The notes under the pieces were generated by a model, which saw only the letters and a program-made list of their open reading frames with translations, was not told where the DNA came from and did no database searches. A DNA stretch of 64,000 bases, from assembly GCF_000722545.1 (NCBI RefSeq), contig NZ_JNVM01000009.1:56492-120491 (forward strand), given 5' to 3'. Shown here piece after piece: positions 46,991 to 54,186 of the stretch. A program made the position numbers and the translations under genes. This stretch comes from Paenibacillus tyrphae (lineage in GTDB: Bacteria > Bacillota > Bacilli > Paenibacillales > NBRC-103111). Position 1 is the first letter of the stretch. Each line of letters opens with the position of its first letter.

Positions 46991-48505
46991 ATGGATCATC
47001 ACAGAACGCCGTTATTCACGGCATTGATGCAGCACGCCGCAAACGATCCGCTGCAATTCCACATTCCGGGCCATAAGAAAGGGAGAGGAGCAGACCCGGA
47101 ATTTCGGGCTTTTGTGGGTGACAATACTTTGTCCATAGACTTGATCAATATCGTTCCGCTCGATGATCTCCACCAGCCGACAGGGGCGATTCAAGAGGCC
47201 GAGCAATTGGCGGCGGATGCCTTCGGAGCGGACCATACGTTATTTTCCGTTCAAGGGACTACAGGGGCCATCATGACGATGATTATGTCCGTCTGTTCCC
47301 CCGGCGACACGATCATTCTTCCCCGCAACGCGCATAAATCCATTTTGTCCGCTGTCATCTTTGCGGGAGCGATTCCCGTATGGGTGGAGCCGGAGAAGGA
47401 TGAGCGGCTCGGCATTGAGCATGGGGTAACCACGGAGTCGATTCGGCAAGCCATAACAAGAAACCCGGATGTGAAAGCCGTACTCCTCATCAACCCGACG
47501 TATTACGGGACAAGCATTGATTTGCGTCAGATGGTGGAGCTTGTTCACAGCTATAACATTCCGGTGCTGGTCGACGAGGCGCACGGGACGCTGCTTCATT
47601 TTCACGAGCAGCTGCCTATGTCCGCGATGCAAGCAGGTGCGGATATGGCTGCAACCAGCGTTCATAAGCTTGGAGGCTCGATGACGCAGAGCTCGATTCT
47701 GAATGTCCAAGGCAGCCGGGTGAGCATCAAGCGAATTCGTACGGTCATGAGCATGCTTACGACAACTTCGACCTCTTACCTGCTGCTGGCTTCGCTTGAT
47801 ACTGCCAGAAGACAGCTGGTTTTGCATGGACAAGCCTTAACGGAGCAAACCATCCGGTTGGCTCAGGAGGCCCGGCGTCAAATCAATGAGATTCCCGGAT
47901 TGTACTGCTACGGGGAGGAAATTTGCGAAAAACGCGGCGTGTTTCGTTACGACCCGACGAAGCTTTGCATTCATCTGGAGCAGTTGAACGTGACGGGGTA
48001 TGCAGCGGAGCAGTGGTTAAGGGAAACGTACAAGCTTGAGGTTGAACTGAGCGATCTAACGAATATTTTGTGCCTGATCACGCTGGGCGATACGGAGAAG
48101 GAAGTCAACCGGCTGGTTCAGGCTTTGCGACATTTGTCAGATGCATTCCATGAAGAAGGGAAATGCAACAAGCGTGCTTCGGCCGACGTCATTCCTGCTG
48201 CTTCACGTTTTTTGTTAACGCCTAGAAAAGCTTTTTATGCTCCCACGGAAGAGGCGATGCTGGAACAAGCCTGCGGGCGTATTATCTCTGAATTCGTATA
48301 CGTATATCCCCCGGGAATTCCGATCTTGATGCCCGGACAGGTCATCACACGGGAAATCGTAGATTATATCAAGCGGCATGTGGAAGCCGGCCTGCCGGTT
48401 AAAGGACCGGAAGATCCGGACATCCAAAAGGTCAAGGTTGTCGCTGCTCCCCGGCAACGAGACAGGACGTCAGGCAGGCGTTCCGGGTACATCATTCCGG
48501 ATTAA
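46991..48505 (+). CDS. Orn/Lys/Arg decarboxylase family protein
   Basis: A 504-residue PLP enzyme of fold type I. Its signatures are QFHIPGHKKGRG at the start, LFSVQGTTGAIMTMIMSVC, VDEAHGTLLHF and the PLP lysine K226 in TSVHKLGGSMTQSS. The C-terminal domain has YPPGIPILMPGQVIT. Family members decarboxylate arginine, lysine or ornithine to polyamines; the substrate is not decided by sequence. The ATG at 46991 is 6 bp after AAGGAAGG. It is the plus-strand gene of a divergent pair. Confidence 0.9.
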   Translation: MDHHRTPLFTALMQHAANDPLQFHIPGHKKGRGADPEFRAFVGDNTLSIDLINIVPLDDLHQPTGAIQEAEQLAADAFGADHTLFSVQGTTGAIMTMIMSVCSPGDTIILPRNAHKSILSAVIFAGAIPVWVEPEKDERLGIEHGVTTESIRQAITRNPDVKAVLLINPTYYGTSIDLRQMVELVHSYNIPVLVDEAHGTLLHFHEQLPMSAMQAGADMAATSVHKLGGSMTQSSILNVQGSRVSIKRIRTVMSMLTTTSTSYLLLASLDTARRQLVLHGQALTEQTIRLAQEARRQINEIPGLYCYGEEICEKRGVFRYDPTKLCIHLEQLNVTGYAAEQWLRETYKLEVELSDLTNILCLITLGDTEKEVNRLVQALRHLSDAFHEEGKCNKRASADVIPAASRFLLTPRKAFYAPTEEAMLEQACGRIISEFVYVYPPGIPILMPGQVITREIVDYIKRHVEAGLPVKGPEDPDIQKVKVVAAPRQRDRTSGRRSGYIIPD

Positions 48506-48539
48506 GACGGATTGCGGGGATGAGTTTCGGCCATTCATG

Positions 48540-48598
48540 TGGCGGGTGTAATTCATCCGCGATTGGATGGTTTATTTTCATCTTGTTTCTTTTATCAT
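48540..48598 (+). promoter_or_regulatory. Shared operator/promoter copy, upstream of the nitrilase
   Basis: TGGCGGG at 48540 and TTGGATGGTTTA ending at 48574, with cores 24 bp apart, and TATCAT at 48593-48598, 18 bp beyond. The nitrilase start is about 118 bp downstream. Confidence 0.68.
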
Positions 48599-48715
48599 AG
48601 TAATCAAGTCGGAATTGGGTGAGGGGCGGGGACGGGTAGTGATGCCGGAAACGAGAGTACGGGAGTTATGGTTGTTGAGCTTGCCAAATAAATCAACTTT
48701 GAGGGGGAGGATGGA

Positions 48716-49675
48716 ATGAGCAATCGTCACGTGAAAGTAGCGGTCATTCAGGCAGCGCCCATCTTGTTCGATAAGCAATCGGCTATGGACAAAATTGCAA
48801 GCATGACGAGAGAGGCGGCTGGGCAAGGGGCCAATTTGATTGTTTTTCCCGAAGTGTTCTTGCCGGGATATCCGCGAGGCTTAAGCTTCGGTACGCGGGT
48901 GGGAAGCCGTAACGCCGACGGGAGAAAGGACTGGGAACGTTATTGGGCAAGCTCCATTGACATCCCAGGGGCCGAAACCGGAATTTTGGGCGAGCTGGCG
49001 AAGGAGCTGGGGGTTTATCTGGTCATCGGCGTAGTCGAGCGCGACCGGGAATTTAGCACCGGAACGTTATACAACTCCATGGTGTACATCGGGCCGGACG
49101 GTGCCCTTCTGGGGAAACACCACAAGCTTGTTCCGACGGGGGCCGAGCGTCTCTTTTGGGGACAAGGGGACGGCAGTACGCTTACGGTCATCGATACTCC
49201 TTTTGGACGAATCGGCGGCTTGATCTGTTGGGAAAATTATATGCCGCTTGCCCGCATGGCCATGTACGCGCAAGGCATCGACATCTATCTGGCTCCCACG
49301 GCAGACGCCCGCGATACGTGGCAGGCGACGATAAGGCATATTGCCTGCGAAGGTCGCTGCTTTGTCATTTCGTGCAATCAGTTTGCGACCAAAGCATCTT
49401 ATCCTACGGATTTGGCTTGCTACGAAGATATCAAGGACGACGCCGACATGTTGAGCAGAGGGGGAAGCGCCATTGTCGGACCGCTAGGCGAATATGTCGT
49501 TGAGCCGCTCGAAAACCAAGAAGGCATCCTCATAGCAACGTTGGATCTTTCCCAGGTTGTACAGAGCCGCTTTGATTTCGATGTTACAGGCCATTACAGC
49601 CGCCCGGATGTGTTTCAATTGATCGTCAACGATAAAAAGCAGGAAGTGGTACGAACCGTTGGAATTCAAAACTGA
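48716..49675 (+). CDS. Nitrilase family carbon-nitrogen hydrolase
   Basis: A 319-residue true-nitrilase-like enzyme. The catalytic triad is E46 (LIVFPEVFLPGYP), K137 (GKHHKLVPT) and C171 (GGLICWENYMPLAR). The phrase TGAERLFWGQGDGS is typical of the nitrilase branch (aliphatic/aromatic nitrilases and cyanide-degrading relatives), not of amidases. It converts nitriles to acids and ammonia; the substrate is unknown. The ATG at 48716 follows GGGGGAGG. It is single and bears the shared operator. Confidence 0.92.
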   Translation: MSNRHVKVAVIQAAPILFDKQSAMDKIASMTREAAGQGANLIVFPEVFLPGYPRGLSFGTRVGSRNADGRKDWERYWASSIDIPGAETGILGELAKELGVYLVIGVVERDREFSTGTLYNSMVYIGPDGALLGKHHKLVPTGAERLFWGQGDGSTLTVIDTPFGRIGGLICWENYMPLARMAMYAQGIDIYLAPTADARDTWQATIRHIACEGRCFVISCNQFATKASYPTDLACYEDIKDDADMLSRGGSAIVGPLGEYVVEPLENQEGILIATLDLSQVVQSRFDFDVTGHYSRPDVFQLIVNDKKQEVVRTVGIQN

Positions 49676-49730
49676 CCGAATGCAGTGATACACAGCCGCA
49701 CTGGTGAAACCGTAGAGCTGCCGGTTGGTC

Positions 49731-49759
49731 AGCACGACCTTGGGGTCGTGCTTTTTTGT
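49731..49759 (+). terminator. Rho-independent terminator after the nitrilase
   Basis: AGCACGACC and GGTCGTGCT form a 9-bp stem, followed by TTTTTGTTT. Confidence 0.9.
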
Positions 49760-49762
49760 TTT

Positions 49763-49820
49763 TGGCCTGCAAAAAAAGTTTAAAATTGGAGGGTTACATT
49801 TTGGTCTAATCTGTTAATGT
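49763..49820 (+). promoter_or_regulatory. Shared operator/promoter copy, upstream of the membrane gene
   Basis: TGGCCTG at 49763 (weakest first half-site) and TTGGAGGGTTAC ending at 49797, with cores 24 bp apart, and TAATGT at 49815-49820, 17 bp beyond. Confidence 0.62.
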
Positions 49821-49884
49821 AAATAAACATATTCGGCGCGGTCGGGTATTCACGGAGGTATAACGAACGAGGGAGCCGAGGAAG

Positions 49885-50835
49885 ATGGATTTTACCGTTT
49901 CAAAGAAAGCAACGATAATTGCATACGCGATTGCCATTTCATTTATTGTCGCCATGATTACGGCTGCGGTGCTGTTGAAAGATAACGAAATGATTTTGCC
50001 TGAAATTGCGGCAATGGCCATTGCCATGTGGGTGTATCGGGAGGCAGGATGGATCAGACAGCCGTCGAAAATTTGTATCGCGCCCACGGTAACGGCTGTG
50101 ATCGGCTTGATGATCAACCAGATGCCTATTGCTTATCTGGGAAAAGTCATGCTCGCTTTAGGGCTGATGATGCTCTTTTTGCGGGTGATTCAATCGAGCC
50201 TTGCGCCGTCGCTTGCAACAGGGCTGCTGCCGTTGATCATAAATACGAACGAATGGTCCTTTGCGATCATCGTTTTTATGTTTACCTTTTTGTTGATGCT
50301 TGGCGTTCTCGCATTCGGATTGAATCAAGGCCTTGAAAAGAAAGTGAAAATACAGTACAAATATATGCTCGTCATATTAGCGCTGGCTTTCGTCTGGATT
50401 GGTTTATGCTGGAGTGCCGGATACCAACAACTAGCCGTTATTCCGCCTGTTCTTGTTGTTGCGTACGAGTCGCTTCAGAAGCCGATGTACAGCGGCAAGA
50501 TGGCTTTGAAGCAAGGGCTTGTACTCACCATCTCTCCGGCGGTCGGAACGCTGCTCTATCTTACCATGCATTCGTTGATTGTGATAACGGTGCTCGATAT
50601 GCTGTTGATGCTTGCGCTATCGTTGATCGTCGGCATCCGGCTCCCGGCGATCTATGCCTTTCCGCTGCTTCCGTTTATTTTCCCTGAAGATACTATCACG
50701 AAGCTGCCGTTAGTCTCGTTAGTTACCTGTTTGTTTATGTTTGGCTCCGTGCTGCTGTATAAAAAGTATGAACTAAAGCGAGCCGAATCTAACGTATTGA
50801 AATACGATGCAGAATCTCCGTTAACTCCTGAATAA
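49885..50835 (+). CDS. Multi-pass membrane protein, unknown family
   Basis: A 316-residue protein with about ten hydrophobic segments and few charged residues; the C-terminal 25 residues are hydrophilic. Phrases include GLMINQMPIAYLGKVML, LLPLIINTNEWSFAIIVFMF and AIYAFPLLPFIFPEDTITKL. It resembles a transporter, perhaps HPP-like, but I cannot assign it. The ATG at 49885 follows GAGGAAG. It has its own shared operator, and its last 47 bp overlap the convergent aminotransferase gene. Confidence 0.72.
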   Translation: MDFTVSKKATIIAYAIAISFIVAMITAAVLLKDNEMILPEIAAMAIAMWVYREAGWIRQPSKICIAPTVTAVIGLMINQMPIAYLGKVMLALGLMMLFLRVIQSSLAPSLATGLLPLIINTNEWSFAIIVFMFTFLLMLGVLAFGLNQGLEKKVKIQYKYMLVILALAFVWIGLCWSAGYQQLAVIPPVLVVAYESLQKPMYSGKMALKQGLVLTISPAVGTLLYLTMHSLIVITVLDMLLMLALSLIVGIRLPAIYAFPLLPFIFPEDTITKLPLVSLVTCLFMFGSVLLYKKYELKRAESNVLKYDAESPLTPE

Positions 50836-51910
50836 AGGCGGCGTTTTCTGATTCGCTTCCCACCGAAACGCGAGCATGCGAGGGAAGATTCCAAGTGCCG
50901 CCGTAGCGGACAATGATTCCTTTGTGAAGCAGTTGTTCATAAATGGCCTTGGCATTCAATCCAAGCTCCACCAGCACAAAGTTGCTCATACTTTCAATGA
51001 ACGGCAGGCGAAGTTTTTCGAAGGCGCGGTAAAGCTGCTCGCGGCCTTGCGTATTCGCTTGAAGGGACAAGCGGAGATGCTCGTCATCATGGAGAGCCGC
51101 GGTGGCCGCAGCCTGCGCCAAGGCATTGACATTAAACGGTTCCTTCACCTTGAGAAGCTGCCGGATAATGACTTCGGGAGCCGCTCCGTAACCGACACGT
51201 AAGCCCGCTAATCCGAATATTTTAGAAAAGGTCTGTAGCACGAGAATCGGATACTCCGCACGGACGAATTCCAGCCCGTCGGTATAATCCTCAGCTGTAG
51301 CGTATTGACTGTAAGCCGCATCGAACAGCACAAGAAGATGTTTTGGCAGAACGTCCAGCAAATGATGCAGGACCGATTTTGACAAATACGTGCCGGTAGG
51401 GTTGTTGGGGGAGCAGATGCATAGAATTTTGGTGCGTTCCGTAACCGCTTCGATAATGGCATCCATGTCAAAGGCGAATTGTTCCCCGAGCGGTACGGCA
51501 ACGATGGTTGCCCCCATAAGATGTGCTCCGAATTCATACTCGCTGAATGACGGAGTGAGTACGATCATTTCATCCCCAGGCTCCAAAAATGCCTCGCAGG
51601 CAAGGGTAATCAGCTCATCCCCGCCATTGGTTACGATGAATTGCTCCGGCTTCATATCTAGCTTGGAGGCCATAGCCTGCCTTAAGTTCGACGTGCTTGC
51701 ATCCGGATAACGATGAATGTCCGCCAAGGAGCAATGAATGGCTTCCAATGCTTTAGGAGAAGGACCTAGCGGATTTTCGTTAGAGGCCAGTTTGATGACC
51801 CTGGTTAAGCCAAGCTCGTTTTGCAGCTCCCAAATGGGCTTTCCCGGAGTATAAGGATGGATATGCTGAATGGTTTTTCGCGCTTTAACTTCCATGTTGT
51901 TTTCAGACAT
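50789..51910 (-). CDS. HisC-like PLP aminotransferase
   Basis: A 373-residue class I/II aminotransferase close to histidinol-phosphate aminotransferase. It has KLASNENPLGPSPKALEA, CSPNNPTGTYLSKS, and the PLP lysine in QTFSKIFGLAGLRVGYG. The HisC family also includes aromatic aminotransferases. It is away from other his genes, so amino-acid catabolism or a special role is as likely as histidine synthesis. GAGGTGAT precedes the ATG. It diverges from ctaA across paired operators. Confidence 0.88.
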   Translation of the reverse strand: MSENNMEVKARKTIQHIHPYTPGKPIWELQNELGLTRVIKLASNENPLGPSPKALEAIHCSLADIHRYPDASTSNLRQAMASKLDMKPEQFIVTNGGDELITLACEAFLEPGDEMIVLTPSFSEYEFGAHLMGATIVAVPLGEQFAFDMDAIIEAVTERTKILCICSPNNPTGTYLSKSVLHHLLDVLPKHLLVLFDAAYSQYATAEDYTDGLEFVRAEYPILVLQTFSKIFGLAGLRVGYGAAPEVIIRQLLKVKEPFNVNALAQAAATAALHDDEHLRLSLQANTQGREQLYRAFEKLRLPFIESMSNFVLVELGLNAKAIYEQLLHKGIIVRYGGTWNLPSHARVSVGSESENAAFIQELTEILHRISIR

Positions 51911-51952
51911 GACAAATCACCTCGTGTTCTAAAATCTCCAAGCCTCTTTCTT

Positions 51953-52011
51953 AATGTAAGTCCGCCTCCTTTGTAAGTAACCATCCAATCCGTTTTCTTT
52001 ACACCGATCCA
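51953..52011 (-). promoter_or_regulatory. Shared operator/promoter copy, toward the HisC-like gene
   Basis: On the minus strand TGGATCG starts at 52011 and TTGGATGGTTAC ends at 51977, with cores 24 bp apart. TACATT (51958-51953) lies 18 bp beyond, the same -10 as at the DapA-like gene. Confidence 0.75.
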
Positions 52012-52045
52012 GTTTTAGCGTTCATTTTGATGTTCGGGTGTCCAT

Positions 52046-52104
52046 TGGCTGGAACAAAAAGAAGTGAACTGGATGGTTACGCTCCCGCCTCCTTCCAGTA
52101 CGAT
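52046..52104 (+). promoter_or_regulatory. Shared operator/promoter copy, toward ctaA
   Basis: TGGCTGG at 52046 and CTGGATGGTTAC ending at 52080, with cores 24 bp apart. TACGAT (52099-52104) lies 18 bp beyond. It is back to back with the minus-strand copy. Confidence 0.75.
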
Positions 52105-52137
52105 AACGTGCGAGACGAACAGAAGAGGTGATAACAT

Positions 52138-53076
52138 TTGATATCTTTCCGTTACCGCTTGTTGGCATGGACTTCGTTCATCGGCATGTTTCTTGTGCTG
52201 CTCGCCGGGGCTTTGGTTACCAAGACCGGTTCCGGGCGCGGCTGCGGAGATGACTGGCCTTTGTGCAGCGGGAAGTTTATTCCGGCCTATACGCTGGAGT
52301 CCATGATCGAGTATTCGCACCGTATGGTTACCGGGATCGTAGGGATCGTTGTTCTTGTGACGTTTCTGTATACATGGGGGCGGCTCAAGCATCACCATGA
52401 AGCTCTGGGGTATGCGGGCGGAACGCTGCTGTTTACGATCGTCCAGGCGTTGATGGGAGCTGCGGCGGTGAAATGGCCGCAACAGCCGGCCGTGATGGCG
52501 CTTCACTTCGGCATATCGTTGTTGGCGGTTGCCAGCAGCATGCTGCTGGTCGTATGGAGTTACCGGATGAATAGAGGGACGGAAAAGCCGCCTTCCGCTC
52601 CCATCCCGCGCTTTATTTATCCCGTAGCCTGGGGGATCTGGATCTATTGTTACGGTGTCGTTTATTTGGGAGCCTACATCCGTCATATGGAAGCGGAGGG
52701 CGGTTGTATGGGGTGGCCGTTATGCAATGGGCAGCTGATCCCCTACTTGTCTGGAGCTTCGGGGATTGTCTTCGCGCATCGGGTTGCCGCCGCTGTCCTG
52801 TTTATGTTTATCGCCGCCTTCTATGTACTTGTTCGCCGTAGCACATCCAAGCAGCCGCTTTCCGGATTGCGGACGGGTGCCGTCTATGCTCTCGTTCTCG
52901 TTACCGGACAAATCGGCAGCGGCGGCCTGCTCACGGTAACGATGAACAACGAAAATGTCTATCTATTTACAAGTCTTCTCCATAATGTTCTGGCAACGGT
53001 CTTGTTTGCCGTGCTGACGGATATCGCCATCCGTTCATGGAAGCATCGAAAGGTACAAAGCTTTAGCTCTTCCTAG
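52138..53076 (+). CDS. ctaA: Heme A synthase
   Basis: A 312-residue COX15/CtaA membrane protein with eight hydrophobic segments. Heme ligands are the His in MIEYSHRMVTG, MALHFGISLL, IVFAHRVAAA and SLLHNVLA. The cysteine pair CGDDWPLC near residue 36 and a second GGCMGWPLCNGQ are characteristic of the Bacillus type. It oxidises heme O to heme A for the aa3 oxidase encoded downstream. The TTG at 52138 follows AGAGGTGAT. Confidence 0.94.
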   Translation: MISFRYRLLAWTSFIGMFLVLLAGALVTKTGSGRGCGDDWPLCSGKFIPAYTLESMIEYSHRMVTGIVGIVVLVTFLYTWGRLKHHHEALGYAGGTLLFTIVQALMGAAAVKWPQQPAVMALHFGISLLAVASSMLLVVWSYRMNRGTEKPPSAPIPRFIYPVAWGIWIYCYGVVYLGAYIRHMEAEGGCMGWPLCNGQLIPYLSGASGIVFAHRVAAAVLFMFIAAFYVLVRRSTSKQPLSGLRTGAVYALVLVTGQIGSGGLLTVTMNNENVYLFTSLLHNVLATVLFAVLTDIAIRSWKHRKVQSFSSS

Positions 53077-53094
53077 GCTAGGGAGAGTTTTTTT
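53067..53094 (+). terminator. Rho-independent terminator after ctaA
   Basis: CTCTTCCTA and TAGGGAGAG form a 9-bp stem with loop GGC, followed by seven T residues. It separates ctaA from the qox operon. Confidence 0.85.
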
Positions 53095-53134
53095 ATGGAG
53101 AAACGATGTCGTATTTGTTTCATTTTGTTGAACA

Positions 53135-53193
53135 TGGTCGGTTTTTTGACTTGGCCAGTGGATGGTGACACCTCTACCGTTCCCCTTTAAAGT
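53135..53193 (+). promoter_or_regulatory. Shared operator/promoter copy, upstream of the qox operon
   Basis: TGGTCGG at 53135 (within TTGAACATGG) and GTGGATGGTGAC ending at 53169, with cores 24 bp apart. TAAAGT (53188-53193) lies 18 bp beyond. The same TTGAACATGG decamer occurs at the equivalent place at 62662. Confidence 0.72.
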
Positions 53194-53236
53194 AAGGCGT
53201 GATCATAATCACGCAATGCGATAGGAGATGAGAAAC

Positions 53237-54145
53237 ATGAAGACACCCAAAGCGCTCCGCTGGTTCGCGTCCATATCCATGCTGGCGATGCTGCTCTTGA
53301 CAACGACCGGGTGTGCGGAAAAAATAATCGTGCTCGATCCCAAAGGGCCGATTGCCGAACAGCAGCGGGATTTAATGTTGATTTCCACGGTGCTGACTTG
53401 CATTATTATCGTGCCTGTCCTCGTACTCACGGCAATCATCGTTTGGCGTTACCGGGACAAGAAAGGTAGAAAAGCGAAATATACGCCGGACTGGGAGCAT
53501 AGCACGAAGCTGGAAACGATCTGGTGGGGGATTCCGATCGTGATCATTACCATTCTGGGCATCATTACCATAAAGAGCACGTATGCCCTGGAGCCGTCCA
53601 AGCCGCTCGTATCGGATAAAAAGCCGCTGACCGTTCAAGTGACCTCACTGGACTGGAAATGGTTATTCCAATATCCCGAGCAGGGAATCGCGACCGTGAA
53701 CCATGTCCAGATCCCGAAGGGCGTACCGGTCCGCTTCGAGATTACGGCCGATGCGCCGATGAATTCGTTCTGGATTCCGCAGCTCGGCGGGCAGATGTAC
53801 GCGATGTCCGGAATGGCGATGACGCTTTATTTGCAAGCGGACGAGCAAGGACAATACTGGGGGTCGGGTGCGAACTTTACCGGAAAAGATTTTGCCAAAA
53901 TGTTCTTCGACGTGAAATCCACTTCACAGGAAGAGTTTGACCAATGGGTACGAGAGGTCAAAGCATCGTCTCCGGCGCTGACGTTGGAAGGCTATAAGCA
54001 GCTGGCGCTGCCTTCCGCTTCGGACGTGAAGACGTTCTCCGCGTTTCCGGAAGGCTTGTTTAATATGACAGTGACCAAGTACGCTTCCTCGCACAATCAC
54101 GGCTTGTCCTGGAAGGACATTCAGAAGATCAAGATCCAAGAGTAG
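53237..54145 (+). CDS. qoxA: aa3-type quinol oxidase subunit II
   Basis: A 302-residue lipoprotein with lipobox TTTGCAEK, two transmembrane helices and a cupredoxin domain. The CuA cysteines are absent (the region reads MNSFWIPQLGGQMYAMSGMA), so it is a quinol oxidase, not a cytochrome c oxidase. It transfers electrons from menaquinol to heme a. The ATG at 53237 follows TAGGAGA. First gene of a long operon. Confidence 0.94.
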   Translation: MKTPKALRWFASISMLAMLLLTTTGCAEKIIVLDPKGPIAEQQRDLMLISTVLTCIIIVPVLVLTAIIVWRYRDKKGRKAKYTPDWEHSTKLETIWWGIPIVIITILGIITIKSTYALEPSKPLVSDKKPLTVQVTSLDWKWLFQYPEQGIATVNHVQIPKGVPVRFEITADAPMNSFWIPQLGGQMYAMSGMAMTLYLQADEQGQYWGSGANFTGKDFAKMFFDVKSTSQEEFDQWVREVKASSPALTLEGYKQLALPSASDVKTFSAFPEGLFNMTVTKYASSHNHGLSWKDIQKIKIQE

Positions 54146-54186
54146 CGGGCTTCGCTTCGATTTGAAATGTAAGGAGAGAGTAGTCC

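Noticed and set aside
46813..53193. Alternative sigma factor promoters as the explanation of the TGGATGGTTAC motif
   Set aside because: The -10 hexamers vary and look like sigma-A, there is a second phased half-site 24 bp upstream, and no sigma gene is nearby. A regulator site fits better, although this is not excluded.
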